NCBI RefSeq assembly: GCF_028009165.1
Contig: NC_079242.1
Location: 4,030,001-4,094,000 of the forward strand
Origin: Akanthomyces muscarius
Lineage: Eukaryota; Ascomycota; Sordariomycetes; Hypocreales; Cordycipitaceae
Length of the DNA: 64,000 nucleotides
Reading direction: 5' to 3'
Both the position numbers and the translations under genes were made by a program. Under the pieces are notes generated by a model, which saw only the letters and a list, made by a program, of their open reading frames with translations, did not search any database and was not told where the DNA came from. This document shows positions 1-11,692 of this stretch, piece by piece (position 1 is the first letter of the stretch; every line of letters begins with the position of its first letter).

Positions 1-1010
1 ATCACCAGTTTGCAACGCAAGGCGGAAAGCAAGACGCAGCCAATCAACAGGCTAGAGGATGCTGCTGTGGAGCGTGGACTCTCGATTGTCCCAAATAGGA
101 ATATATTCTGACGTGAAGCCAGCGGCGTACTGCAGTCCCGGACGGGAATCTCACCTGGACAAGTGCCGCAAAAGCGAGTCGTTGATGCAGCCTGTTATTT
201 CCCTCAAGCCGCACCTCGTTTCAATTACGCGCAGCCAGAAACTTGCACACCGGGACTTTACTCTGTTTCTGGAGTTCGCCGGTCTGCGTTTATCCCCGCC
301 TTGTATGCGAGTGTTTGTGGCTTGATGCTGTACCACACACGGCACACTAGTCGAGGACACCATCTTGTACACTCAACAATACAGTAAGCAGTAATCTGAC
401 GAGTACGTCCAGGCTCCGCACTCGATAACCGATCAGGGCTTAGTTATGCTGACTCACGTTTACGTCTTTATGCTGGGCGATTCAAAAATTGTTTCTGATG
501 AATATCTTTCGTGTATGAGAATTGAATGACTATTAGGAGTATTGGCCGAATGCGATGAATGGCAAAGAACCTCCAACCTGTAGTGGGTAAAAAAGTGCAC
601 TACCAAGCCTGTGGTGCGCCCAGAAGAATAAGCTGCCAGAGCCGAAAAGGAACAAACGGAATGAAAACCAAAAAGGCGTCCAAAATAACACCGAACACCA
701 AAAGCAAAAATGCAACACGAGCTGGTAGGATGTTGCGGACCCGACGGCCTCGCTGTAATAACCAGAATGCACATCCGTAAACGCCGATCCGATGCAGATA
801 GTAGAGAAGACCAGGCCAGAATAGGCCGAAAATTGAAACCCCATAACGCCCTAGAATCCCATAGAAGCCAGTAATCCCGGCCTTCCAGAAACAGACAACC
901 CCAGCCCCAAAGGCCCCCAAAAACGCCGTGGATATGCAGGACACACGCGCTCAAGCAGGCCATGTTCCCCTTGAGCAATGACCCAAGATGATACCAGAAA
1001 AATGAACCAA
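1..1010. other. Non-coding left end of window
   Basis: I see no supportable gene here. The - strand between about 460 and 1010 is T-rich and gives overlapping hydrophobic open frames in all three phases, but none starts with a usable ATG and none resembles a family. It lies just downstream of the gene ending at 1011 and is best read as that gene's 3' UTR and terminator region. Confidence 0.5.
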
Positions 1011-1889
1011 TCACTCCTCATCAGGAAGCACAAAGCGAACCCTCTTGATCGGCTTGGCCCGCTGGAAGGCCGTGCTGGTGGCCACTCCGCCGGCGCGACC
1101 TCGCGTCTCACTCATCATCAGCTCCTCCTCCGTCTCCTCCTCGATGGACCAGACATCCGCGCTCGGCTCGCGCCAGAGATGGCCTGGTCTGCTCAGACGA
1201 GCCGAGGCACCAGCGCCGGCAAACGATCGGCCGCGGCGCGATGCCAAGGTGGCCCGTCCGCGCGCAGAAGCCGCCGCCGGTGCCATGGTGGTGGTGGTGT
1301 TGGTGGAGTACGACGGTGCCGGTGCCGGGAATGAGGACGACGCAGGGGACGCAAACCCGCCCATGATGGGGCTGCGCGAGCGAAACCCGGCGAAGCTGTG
1401 CCGAGGCATGGCGCTGAGCAGGCTGCCGGGGCTGCGGGTGCGAAACGGTGGCGGCGACGCGGGCGGCGAGGAAGGCGAGGAGGAGAAGAAGCGAACGTAG
1501 TCCTCGCCGTCGTCGTCGTCCTCGGACGTCAGGCCGTCCGAGTCGAAGTCCGGCGACGCGGCGCGGCGGAGACGGACGCCGCCGCCCAGGCCCTTGCGCA
1601 GGCCGTCCAGGGTCGAAGGGCTTACGCTGCGGACCAGGTTCTTGGGCCGGCCGGCGACCTCGATGCCGGCGTCAAAGTCGAGGACGTCGTCGGGGTCGTC
1701 CGAGTCGGAAAAGTGCTGCAGGTCCTGGTCGTCGGCGTTGGGGGTGAGAAAGTAGGTGAGGGGATCCTCGTCAATGTCCTCGAGGAGCGGGCGTGGCTCG
1801 GTGCTCTTGGCGGAGCTGGACCGCACCAGGCGCAGCTGCGTGGGCGGCCACGACTCGCGGCGGGAACCCATGTTGGTACGAGAAGGCAT
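1011..1889 (-). CDS. Disordered acidic/Ser-rich protein with KRVRF C-terminus
   Basis: I do not recognise this as a named protein. It is a single-exon frame of 292 aa from the ATG at 1889; a second in-frame ATG at 1871 would give 286 aa. The open frame continues upstream without an ATG in better context. The protein is low-complexity: an acidic N-terminal part with runs of Asp/Glu (DEDPLTYF, SDSDDPDDVLDFD), a Ser/Pro-rich middle, a Thr run, then an Arg-rich stretch. The last 60 residues look constrained, with WSIEEETEEELMM and a final basic-hydrophobic block ending KRVRFVLPDEE. Such short charged C-terminal motifs suggest a binding peptide for a partner protein (inference). No signal peptide or membrane segment is visible. 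GC-rich coding sequence throughout creates long shadow frames on the other strand. A coding assignment is likely; the function is unknown. Confidence 0.72.
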   Translation of the reverse strand: MPSRTNMGSRRESWPPTQLRLVRSSSAKSTEPRPLLEDIDEDPLTYFLTPNADDQDLQHFSDSDDPDDVLDFDAGIEVAGRPKNLVRSVSPSTLDGLRKGLGGGVRLRRAASPDFDSDGLTSEDDDDGEDYVRFFSSSPSSPPASPPPFRTRSPGSLLSAMPRHSFAGFRSRSPIMGGFASPASSSFPAPAPSYSTNTTTTMAPAAASARGRATLASRRGRSFAGAGASARLSRPGHLWREPSADVWSIEEETEEELMMSETRGRAGGVATSTAFQRAKPIKRVRFVLPDEE

Positions 1890-2716
1890 ATTGGTATGAT
1901 TGAGAGAAAGCAGAAAGAAGAAAAAGAGCTCAGGGGAGAATGTAATAATGCGGAGCGCAAGGCGGTGATGGGTCAAGTGTGGTGTCTAAAGTGGTGTAAG
2001 TGGTGGTGACTGAAGGGGGCGAATGATGCCCCCGTGAAAGAAGCTGCAGCACGAGACGAGGTTTGGACAGAGCACCACACAATGCATGTATTGTCGAGAA
2101 ATATACTATTTCTCTTTCTGCGGCCCGAGAAGGAGAAACCTTTGTCTCATGTACAAAAAGGAGAAATGGGGAAAGAAGGCGGGAGCCAACGAGGTCATAT
2201 ATACTGGTAGGCAACGGGGCCGCGGAGCAAGGCAACCGTTTATGTGTCACCCATTTTGGGGTATATCAAGATGTGGCACATGCAAGCCTCCTCCAGACTA
2301 GTTAATATCACCAAACCCCTGTTCCCGCCACGAACTGATAGTGCTTGCACAAAAGCTGGTAGTGTGGAGTGTGGGACAAAGCCCGGCCTGACCAGTCAAT
2401 GTGAGTGCACGGCGAGGACAGAAACGCAACCCTCGAGACAATCGGCTGGCGCGCCAGTCACAATCAGCAGCCCCCCCGCAAGCCCAAGGGTGGGCAGTAC
2501 ATGGTCATGTTACCCCAAGGGCCCGCCACCACCACCACGCTACTGGTAAAATGTCTTGGGTCAAAGAATCGAACCGGCGGCGGCGCTAGCTACGGGCAGA
2601 CGAAGCGTGGGACAGCCCGGCCGTGCCGTGCGTGCGCAAGGCCAGAGCTGAAAGTTGCTGAACAAAGGAATAAGACATGGGCGCCGCCAAGAAAGATAAC
2701 ACAGCTGTGCAGAAGC

Positions 2717-2768
2717 GAGATAGAGAGAGAGAGAGAGAGGGAAAGAGAGAGAGGGAAAGAGAGAGAGA
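2717..2768. repeat. GA microsatellite
   Basis: Imperfect GA tract interrupted by GGGAAA blocks. Purine-rich on the + strand. Confidence 0.85.
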
Positions 2769-4013
2769 CCATAGGTACTTCGCCATCGCATTCCGTGCGG
2801 TCAGGTCAAGTCACCGGCCCTCTCTTTACTTGGCTCTGAGCGGAAAGTACCCGCTGCGAGTGCAACCGCAGGGCAATCGGCCGGGAAGCGATGGGTGATC
2901 CCTTTGTGGGCGATAACACCGTAGAACCATGCTCAGCTAGTTAACGAACTTCCTATCTAAGTAGCGTGTGGCGACGAGAGGCAGGCTGTCAAGTTGGTTA
3001 AAGAGAGAGGAATGGCGCAACTGCCGACCTGTCACATTGCCTCTTGGTCGCGGCGTCGGCGTTGACGAGGGCTGAGGCCCTGGGGCTGGCTGGCTGAGCG
3101 TCGGCTGCCTGCTAGGCCGCGCGGGCATTTTTGCGCCTTTGTGCTCGTGTCTTTTACAGAGGAAACTGAATTATTGCACTGCCAAGGTAGCCGAACAAGG
3201 CCACACACAAATGCGCCCTAAGTGTGTGTGTGGGAGCAGCAAGAATAGAAACTCGGCTGCCTAGTATAACAGCAGGTAGTATACATACACTCACTGCCTG
3301 GTAACTTATACACGAGATGACGTCTGTCCTTCTCCACGCGAGCCGACTTTGCGTCTCCTATTTCCGCACGCGTGATGATTCTACCAAGCTTAGCATCTAC
3401 AAGGAAGGGGAGAAAAGAGACAAATACGCAGCAGCGTTGCAAGGCACGCCCCGACTGCGCCACGAGCTGGACAGAATGACCTCGCCTCATGCAAGGCACA
3501 AAGACGGCTGTCTAACCGTGACAGCTGAGCAACACAAGACGGTATCCGAACCGAAGCACCCGGTTCGTCATCCCCCCCAAAAGGCGGACACAATGTTCCG
3601 ATCAAGCAGGAAAGACCTCGATCGCAGATGTGCATCATGCAGGACGCAGCTTGTCCAAAAGGCCATCCTGCGTGACCCTGCGGCGATGGCTCCCCGCCGC
3701 ATGCATGCACGGGTTTAGTGAGGGGAGATGCTAAGAGGGGATTCCCATCATGCAGGCGGAAGAAAGGTGATCATATGGTACATGGGGAAGTCTGGCCATG
3801 GGCAAAGATGGACAAGGACGAAGAAGAAGATGGTGGTTTGTCTCACGCGGTTGATACGAGGAGCAGCCAGTCAGGATGCAGAAGAGCGCTGCGCGGCCGT
3901 CTTAGCGGCTCGGCTAGCCTGGAGCTACCAGCTGCAGGTGCTGGAAAACGTGCTATAAAAAGCGTGCAGCGAGGACGAGGACCTGCTTTTTTAGCGTGCC
4001 AAGCCCTAAGCAG

Positions 4014-4060
4014 CACTGTGCCACTGTGCCACTGTGCCACTGTGCCACTGTGCCACTGTC
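4014..4060. repeat. 8-bp tandem repeat, unit CCACTGTG
   Basis: Almost six consecutive copies of CCACTGTG; the last copy ends in C instead of G. Because 8 is not a multiple of 3, the array is unlikely to be coding. It starts about 60 bp downstream of a TATA-like sequence. Confidence 0.9.
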
Positions 4061-4483
4061 TGACTGACTCCCCCAGACGGCCGCCAAAGCCCACTGATTG
4101 GCACCGACATGGCCCGCCACACCCGCCAACGAGAATCACTAAATCGTACATGCGATGCGCTAAAACGAGTGCCGTCTGTCATCTGCAGCACCGAGCGGGC
4201 CACCCACCACTGCCCGTCCACTAAACAGGGCATGGCCCGCCGTAGCTCCCGTCACATTCCCATCCCCAAGTGGCAATGCAAGCTGGGTCGTCAATGCATA
4301 CCAAATCTTTGCTGCTGAAAGAGAAAGTATAAACCCAGCTTGATTTATGATTACGGCCCGCTACCGTGCTCCATACACCACAAGGGTGGCTGGAAGAGTG
4401 CGGTAGGACCACGATGGTACGACGACGGCCGTCGCACATCGCATCACCTACCACTTACACCACGCGGCTTCGGTGCAACCCAA

Positions 4484-4519
4484 CCATCACCATCACCACC
4501 ACCACCACCACCACCACCA
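4484..4519. repeat. CCA/CAT triplet run
   Basis: A run of CAC/CAT triplets. It would code poly-His or poly-Pro, but it lies in no supportable gene. Confidence 0.85.
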
Positions 4520-5300
4520 GGTACTACTACTGTTGAACCGTTCATGCAGAGACATGGCAACGGAAATGCAAGACACCTTCCTTCGGTGGCTTGCCCATCT
4601 TGAGCCTAGCAGCATAGAACTAGCGAAAATCCCATGAGCAGCATGGCACTTTGCTGTGACTCTCTTCATTACGCCGTGCTGCTCCCTCCCCACTCACCCA
4701 TCCCACCCACTCAAACTGCGTGAACCCCATGACTGATCTTTGTCGCATTTGGCCGTGTCGGTTTCGGGCCCTATTGGACTGGAGCCCCCCCTCCGTCTGC
4801 CGGATACAAGACCTGGCTTGATTGTGATTCCATGGCCAGACGGAAATGTCGTCATGTCTGCTGCCGGGCGCCGTTCCCCAAATCTAGCGGCGAAAACTCG
4901 TGTAAGTTGGGCGCCGTTCGTCTCAGTGGTGGGTTGCGTAAGCAGAGGCCACTTGGTCGGCTGCGCCATCTGAGCGTGCGTATTACCTTTTTGATGAATG
5001 CAGCAAGTGGTTCGTCTTGGTTAATCTAGGGGTTACGTTGCTTCTGGTTGGCACTGGAGTCAGAGGAGCTCACGTCACACAGCTCGTGTCGTATGTGGTC
5101 GGCATCAGAACAAACTCGAACAAACTCACTTCTCAATGTATAAAAGTCTCCCAATAGCAATTTGTGACAAATTCGCTCCCGGGTTGAGTAATGCAGCCTT
5201 TGCAGTCTAGAATTGATTCATTCTTGTGAAGCGGCCTCCGCCATCATCCTCCCAGCATTCGCAAACAGCACAAACGCTGACGCCCGTGAGCCAAGTCTCT

Positions 5301-6015
5301 TCAGTATGCCTGTTCCCTGGTATTTTCATACACGCTCCGAGGGTCTGGAAGCATTACAGAACGCTCGTATGTCCTGACTATGTAAAGACTTTTCAACACA
5401 CGGCGGAGCGCGTCCTCGCCGCCGTCCAGACGCACCGCTCCAAGGATAGCCTCATCGGCCGTCACCATCATCTTCTTCGAAACGGAAGGAGTTCCCGCCG
5501 TCATCTTTAGGCAGAGATGAAGGCCGAATGAGAGGCCCGTCTCGGCGAGGGAGTCATGGCTGAGGACCCTTTTGCGAATCAGGGTCCACGTAGCTGTGTC
5601 ATCGTTAGTTGGTGGCTGAACGGCACACGCCAAACTCTACTCTGGATACACAAGTTGCAGTACCTTTATCCCAGTCGCCCGTGTACCAGTCTTGAGCGAG
5701 CAGGTAGTATAAGGCTGCATTGCCATATAGAGAAAGTCGATCGTTTCTTGGAATCGACTTGCGCTGGCCGTCGAGGAGATACCAGGATTCGTGACGGCCA
5801 CCATGATTGAGGGACTCTGCCGCGAGCGTCCTGTCGATGAAAGCATACCCGATTTTTGACTCGAGTTCCGTAATAAAATTTCCGAACCGGAATTCAAACT
5901 CCCTTATCCCGTGTGGATTGTTATCGGTTCTTTCTTTAAGAGCTGTGAAGCTTATGGCATAGGAAACAGCCGTTTGCCATGATGCTTCTATATATAGACA
6001 GCAAAAGCTTTTCAC
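5301..6015 (-). CDS. RNase III-domain protein, 5' end unresolved, possibly decayed
   Basis: Two exons are clear on the - strand: exon A (about 6015-5664) and exon B (5593-5301), joined by a 70-nt intron (5663-5594; GTACTG donor, CTAAC branch, ACACAG acceptor). The joined frame reads as a single RNase III fold of the small fungal type: an ESKIGYAF start, an NDRLSLYGNAAL signature, RKRVLSHDSLAETGLSFGL, then SVSKKMMVTADEAILGAVRLDGG. Members normally cleave double-stranded RNA using Asp/Glu residues that bind two metals. Here the signature has Gly-Asn where Gly-Asp is expected, while the later Glu (ADEAILGAV) is kept, so catalysis is doubtful. There is no in-frame ATG in exon A; the frame is open up to a stop near 6045 and begins at best with GTG at 6015. 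Either an upstream exon exists or the gene is a relic. A TATATATA sequence lies inside the 5' part (about 5989-5996). Family assignment is good; intactness is not. Confidence 0.6.
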
Positions 6016-6993
6016 GTGATTGCCGACTTGCTTGACCTCAAGTCACAATTCTATTTCAAATTGAAGTAACAGCACAGTCTCGAATCTCAACTGGCGCGGG
6101 TCATTATTACTGCTGCGCAGTCAGTTTTGGCAATACTGTTGGACGAATAGCAGAGCACCCCGGTCACCATGGTCGCCAGACGGGCCTGAACATGCTACCA
6201 AGACCGGATCAAGCATAATCTTCCTTTGTTCTTTTCGCAGAACGTAATCAGAGTTTTCCAATCAATTTCAGCATATTCTACGCCTTCTAAACATACCTTG
6301 GGCCATGAAGAGGCACTCCACAGCACATGGAGCACTCACACCTACTGTTGGCATGTCCACAAAACGCCACATCCCGCGACGGCCCGTGTTCACGAAAAGG
6401 CATGGCGCCTTGCCTTTGAGCACTCACAAAACTTTGTTTTACAAATCACGTCTCATCACCAGCCGGTCGTCCCCCGCGGCTACCAGATCCGCTTGTAGCA
6501 TCGCGACCAGAGAGCCCCCCCCCCCAGTCGTTCCACCTTGAGGGACTAGAAAACGGGTCTCACATTTCTCGGCAAGCCAAGGGAGCCAAGCGGGGATGAT
6601 CGGGACCATGAGCTGTTTCTGTTTCCGCAGCATTTTAACCCAAATTTCCCCCATTCACCACCATCGCCCATTAACTTGAACAGTTGGTCAATTTTCCTGC
6701 TCGAAAAAGCACCTTCCTGCGTCTCTGGCCAGGACTAGCCCCCCTTCGCGATCGCCGCCGCAGCTAGTTTAAACCGTGTGCTACTTTTCCCCGCAGCGCA
6801 GCCTGAACCATCCATCTCTGCGTCGCACATCGATCTCCACTGCGGCCTCCCGCCTTGCGACGCCCAACGTCGAGCCAGCCAAAAGTGCACACGTGACGGT
6901 CTTTGCAGAAAATATCTGGGGAATGACATAGAGGGGAACGACTCCAGAAGCTCTGGAGCCCTTCCTCCTCTTTTGTTCCCAGTTTTGCTTCTG
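6016..6993. other. Intergenic and leader of the EEP-family gene
   Basis: No gene seen. The frame of the downstream gene is open back to 6778, but the hydrophobic anchor and start context favour the ATG at 6994. A short C run lies near 6515. Confidence 0.5.
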
Positions 6994-8130
6994 ATGCCCG
7001 TTTCATCACTCGCAGCCAAGAGACGGTCGGCACGCAACTCGTATCCTTTCCAATTGGCCCTCGCAACCATCCTCGCCTTCTTTGCCGCCCTCTCCTGGCA
7101 CCTCTACACAACACAGCGTCCTTCCTTCGCCGCCAGCATGACGTCGCAGAACGAGGGCAAGCCTAGCACATTTACCTACGTCCCGCCGGTCGGTGGCGAG
7201 ACACCGGGCCGCCAGCAGCAGCAGCACACCATTGCGACCGACTCGAGCCTCCATGTCGCAATCGACGCGCAGGCCGGCGCCGACGGAACCCTCCGGGGTA
7301 CCATGCCGCTGCGTCTCGTCTCGTACAACGTGCGCAACGCCAACCCGTTCCCCGTGACGGGCGAGCAGCCGTGGCGGGTCCGCAGCCCGAAGTTGTGCAC
7401 GCAGCTGCGCTTCGTCACCGAGGCGCACGACAATGCGTTTCTGTGCCTGCAGGAGTGCTTCTACTCGCAGGTCAAGGACATTGACTCGCGGCTGGGGCCG
7501 GAGTGGGCGTGGATCGGCCGCGGACGCGACGCGCGCGAGACAGACGGCGAGTTCTCGCCCATCTACTACCGGCCGGCCGTGTGGGAGTGCACGCACAGCG
7601 AGACGCGGTGGCTGAGCGAGACGCCGCGCAAGCCCTCGCGCGGCTGGGACGCGGCGCTGAACCGCATCGTCACGATTGGCGAGTTTACGCACCGCGCGCG
7701 CGGGACCAAGGTCGTCGTCATGAGCACGCACTTTGACCACATTGGCGTCAAGGCCCGCGAGAACAGCGCGCGCCTGCTCATCTCCATCGGCAAGGAGTGG
7801 AGCGGCCGCTCGGAGCTCGCGGCCGTGCTGATTGGCGGCGACTTCAACAGCACCCCCGACGACGGCGCGTACAAGATGATGGTGGCCGAGGGGTCGGGCA
7901 TGTCCGACGTCTCGGACCTGGTGCCGGCGGAGAGGCGCTACGGGAACCACCTGACGTACACGAGCTTTGGCGAGGCGGGCGAGTGGCCGCAGCGCATCGA
8001 CTTTCTGTTCATCCAGGAGCCGCGCAAGGCCGCCGTCAAGTCGTTTGGCGTCTTGGCCAACAGCTTCGACGACAATGTGCGCATCTCGGATCACCGGCCC
8101 GTGGTGGCGGACATGGATATCCCGATTTAG
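6994..8130 (+). CDS. Membrane-anchored endonuclease/exonuclease/phosphatase family protein
   Basis: Single-exon gene of 378 aa from the ATG at 6994. A basic N-terminus (KRRSAR) is followed by a hydrophobic segment at about residues 17-37, which suggests a signal anchor or signal peptide. The EEP fold covers about residues 104-375. Visible active-site motifs are VSYNVR with Asn112, LQEC with Glu154, MSTHFDH with His246 (243-249), GGDFNS with Asp283/Asn285, and the terminal ISDHRPV with Asp366/His367. These are the metal-binding and catalytic residues of the Mg-dependent EEP superfamily (DNase I, inositol phosphatases, sphingomyelinases). The substrate cannot be named from sequence; fungal relatives are usually annotated as EEP-family or nocturnin-like hydrolases. 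An ATG at 7138 would remove the anchor and is the alternative start. GC is high throughout, and the stop is followed by a T run typical of fungal 3' ends. Confidence 0.88.
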   Translation: MPVSSLAAKRRSARNSYPFQLALATILAFFAALSWHLYTTQRPSFAASMTSQNEGKPSTFTYVPPVGGETPGRQQQQHTIATDSSLHVAIDAQAGADGTLRGTMPLRLVSYNVRNANPFPVTGEQPWRVRSPKLCTQLRFVTEAHDNAFLCLQECFYSQVKDIDSRLGPEWAWIGRGRDARETDGEFSPIYYRPAVWECTHSETRWLSETPRKPSRGWDAALNRIVTIGEFTHRARGTKVVVMSTHFDHIGVKARENSARLLISIGKEWSGRSELAAVLIGGDFNSTPDDGAYKMMVAEGSGMSDVSDLVPAERRYGNHLTYTSFGEAGEWPQRIDFLFIQEPRKAAVKSFGVLANSFDDNVRISDHRPVVADMDIPI

Positions 8131-9824
8131 ACTTTTTTTTTTTTTTATAATTGCGCTTAATAGATGTAAATCAAGAACACGTAGTAACGACAAGACTACA
8201 ATGAATATATAAACGAGCTTACAGCATGGATGGGCAACCCCAACTTGGGATCCTGGGGAGCACTCAAGAACTTTGCGTAACGGAGTGAAGCTTGCAACTC
8301 TCTGGTGAGGGTTTGCGTGACTCTGTGCAACACACCATGATTATACCGAGGTCGCGCAGAAACACATCGTTGTACGACCACGAACAAGGCAACAAGGCGA
8401 TTGCGCAGCCGACAAACAAACAACGATGAGAGCGGGTCATTCCCCCAGCGCCGCCATGTCATGCGAGGGAGCGCGCTGCGTGAATCAGTCAGCGAAGCGG
8501 CAGTTTTTGTCTTGTTGACCAGTCACCCGATGGCTTTCTGCACGAGCGGGCTGAGACGCACTGTATCGCGTCGACGATGGTTGTGGGGAACGGGACAGGG
8601 CGTGCCCGTATCCCGACAATTTGCATCTTCCTGAGACGTGTGGAGGGCTCGCAGGGAGTCACGTCCAGAGCCGGCGAGAAACAAGTGGCCGTGAGCGCTT
8701 CTCCCGGATTCTTGGAAACTAGCAGTGTGTGGTTTCACGGCAGGAGGACCCGGCATGGAAAAGGGTGGCGAGGCAATATCAACAGAGGCGAGAGCCCACG
8801 TACTGCAGCGAGAGAGCACACCGCTACTCGCACCGTCGAGCAGCTCGCATATAGGAGAATACATGTATTCTTTCAAACTTTCACGGCCAGCGCCGGTAAT
8901 GAGCATGCAGCGATGTGAGTAGGTGTCGGAGAGTAGAGAGTGCCGACGTTAGGCGGCCCGATATGCGACCCGGGCCGCTCACGAGCGTCTCTGCATGCAT
9001 AGAGGCTTGACATTTCACCGAAAATACAAGCAGCAAAAGCGTATTGAATGGATAGAACAAGACACAGGAAATGATGGTCTATTTCTACGAGAATCCTGTC
9101 CTCTTTGCCCGCTGGTTGCGGGAGCCATTGGCAGATTGAGGCGTTGAGAGCCATCAGTAGGCATCTGTAATTTCGACAACATCCCAACATGACTACGCAT
9201 CGCCTCCATCTCAGCTGCTGCTGCACCGATATGTAGAGACAGGTAGCCGAGTGGCAAAAAATACCATGAGTGGCATGGCGGGCGGGCGTCGGTGGGCAGT
9301 CCTGCAGCTGCTGCTTCTTGTCCAACTCACACGCCACAGACTGCTGCACGGCGTCCAGGCAGAAGCAGCAGCAGGAGACAGCAGCTGTGGCCCCCTTTTC
9401 CGACACACGTTGAGAAGGGCTCATCCTATTCGCAAGGAAGACAGAACACAGCAAGCCGCGGGACGAGCTCACAGCATTGTTCTTGACGTGGCGCCTGACG
9501 CAGGTTTGCAACGCGATATGGTGCATATCCGCAGCGGGCAGCATCAGGGTGACAGCTATACAGCTTCAAGTATGGCATTACTCACCGGAACTGACTGGTT
9601 GTATTTCAGTCTGCTACGTATCATCTGCATCTGCAAGTGAATCTGGATGGGCTACTGCCATTGTTGTCGAGTCAATGGCTCAGAGACCAGCCACACGACC
9701 GGCTTTCAACTTGAAACCGAGGCTGCCAGCCAGCGCGGGACGTGTGGTCAGGAAAAAGCAGAGCCAGACATTAGATAACAACAAGCAATCATTACTCATC
9801 GGAACGGGCTGCGCTGAGGTCTTG

Positions 9825-9844
9825 TTTTTTTTTTTTTTTTTTTT
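9825..9844. repeat. Poly-T tract (20 nt)
   Basis: Uninterrupted run of 20 T on the + strand inside a non-coding region. Confidence 0.9.
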
Positions 9845-11673
9845 GGTGACGCCACATGATGCGCTGGCTAGGTGGGTAGAATAAACTCGCAGGCCGGAAG
9901 CAGCCTATGGCAAAGGATGGAGATATGGGGTAATGAGCGCCGATGATGTGGTGGCCGCCTATAGGTAGTTGCAGCTCGCCACTTGAGTCCGGATAGCGCC
10001 GTCGATTGAGGGGAATTGATTGTCCTTTGTGCTTCACAAGTTTGAGGCTCTGGTCTATCAAGTTCAGGGTCTTTTGTTTGGATTTCCGTCCGAGTGGGCG
10101 ATAGGGAAGGACAGAGCAGTGCTATGATACTAGACTGAGCTGTTAATGGTCAATGGGACGGCCGAGGTTGCATTGACGGGATACGGTAGTTGCAGGTAGC
10201 GTAGCTAGGCCGTGGTGGCTGACGCGATTGCGGCGTGCGAACTGGAACTACGATGCCAGGACGCCTTTTTTCCCGCCTTTACCAGTAGTTCCCTATGTGA
10301 GTCAGTGGTCTGTAACACACTCGGGATTTTTTCCTGCTCACAATTGTTAGAGTAGGAGCGTAGCAAGAGTGTAGTAGGAGTGTCACGAGCAAACGCAGCA
10401 CATGTAGCGACTACATGGCGCCATCGTCAATTCCCGATGCAGGGCATTACGTCTTGTGTGACTGCGCATAGGCCCCGTGTTTTTCTCAACATGCAAGATG
10501 ATGCTGATGACTTTTTGCGCTTGTGTGTGCGGCATTTCGGGATTCAGTGAACCTCTTTCGACGGGACTGCCGCAACAATGGGAAACAAGGTATCAAAGGG
10601 AAAAAAGGCTCGAAGGATGAGACATGTCAGCCCCGCTTTGGGACAAGATGAGCGTTCGCTTGTTCCTCTTTACAGTATCGACGACGCAATCACTGAGACC
10701 CGGCACATCAGCCCAGCTACCGGGCCTACAGGTTGCAAGAGGCATAAATGGACAGAAATGGCACCGGGAAGAAGCGAAGCCGTGCAAAAAACGCCTCTGC
10801 TGATCCAAAGCAAAGAAGCTTTTTATTTCGGGGCGGGGGGCGGCGACGGCGGCGGCGGCGGAGAGTACTGGCAAAGTAGTAGTAGGTAACTTAGTTACGG
10901 GCTGAGCTTTGTCAGTACAAGCCCAAGCCCAAGCGATACTTTGTTTTCCGCTGTTCCCCACAGTTGGGCTTCCATCGGGAAGACGTGGGTATCTTTTAGT
11001 TTGATGGGAACCGTTGAATGCGTCCAAGAAACCTGCTTTCGTGGTTGGAAAAAGGTTCGTTGGCTCGGGCTCAGGCTTGTGTTACAGGTACCTGATGTAA
11101 GCTCATCTGGTACGACCTTCTCAACAGAAGGCAGCTGCGAGATGAGGCTACCGAGGGGACAATGGTATCCTGCAGGAGAGTCCAGTGACTTTTTTTTTGC
11201 TCCATGATTGTGCAAATAGGTGGGGGGAAAGGGGCAGGGGCAAGATATCGCAGAATGCACGAGAAAAGGGTCACTAGACCCCCGATGATGGCCAACGGGG
11301 ATGAAGCTTGTTTTTTTTTCCTGTGGTGTCGACCAGTAAGTTGGGCTGCGATGTGGTGATGCCACTGGCTGCGAGATGTAGCGCAATTGAAACGACTCCA
11401 TAGTTACCCAAGGGGGATGCGGCTCGGCAGAGACGGGGGGAGGTGGCGGGAGGGCTGGTATCGATCAATTTCGTGGGGGGAGGGGGTTCTATGCAAGCAA
11501 AAAAGAGTCAATGATGGTTATGGAGACGAGGATGGATACGTAATGGGGCCAGACAGGTTCAACTTGCCGTCCATGACATGCTTTGTTCGCTGACGGACAG
11601 TTCGATGTTGGGCAGCAGAGACACATGAACAAGCCAGCTTGACAGCGACTTTGAACGTCCCACTTTGGGCGAC

Positions 11674-11692
11674 GGGGGGGGGGGGGGGGGGG
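11674..11692. repeat. Poly-G tract (19 nt)
   Basis: Uninterrupted run of 19 G on the + strand, outside any supported gene. Confidence 0.9.

Larger units (their letters stand above)
1890..5300. other. Intergenic region with simple repeats
   Basis: About 3.4 kb with no frame I can support. It holds a GA-rich microsatellite (about 2717-2768), a TATA-like TATAAAAAG near 3954, an 8-bp tandem repeat (4014-4060), a CCA/CAC triplet run (4484-4519) and another TATA-like motif, TATAAAAG, near 5138. The first part is the upstream region of the leftmost gene. Confidence 0.5.

Noticed and set aside
460..1014. Overlapping hydrophobic open frames on the - strand resembling a membrane protein
   Set aside because: No in-frame ATG for the best frame, hydrophobicity occurs in all three phases because the strand is T-rich, and it lies just past the stop of the neighbouring gene.
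2717..4519. Tandem repeats considered as a CRISPR-like array
   Set aside because: Units are directly adjacent microsatellites without spacers, in a eukaryotic genome.
7006..8193. 395-codon frame antisense to the EEP-family gene
   Set aside because: Arises from strong GC bias at third positions of the real gene; low-complexity Ala/Arg/Val sequence and no family motif.
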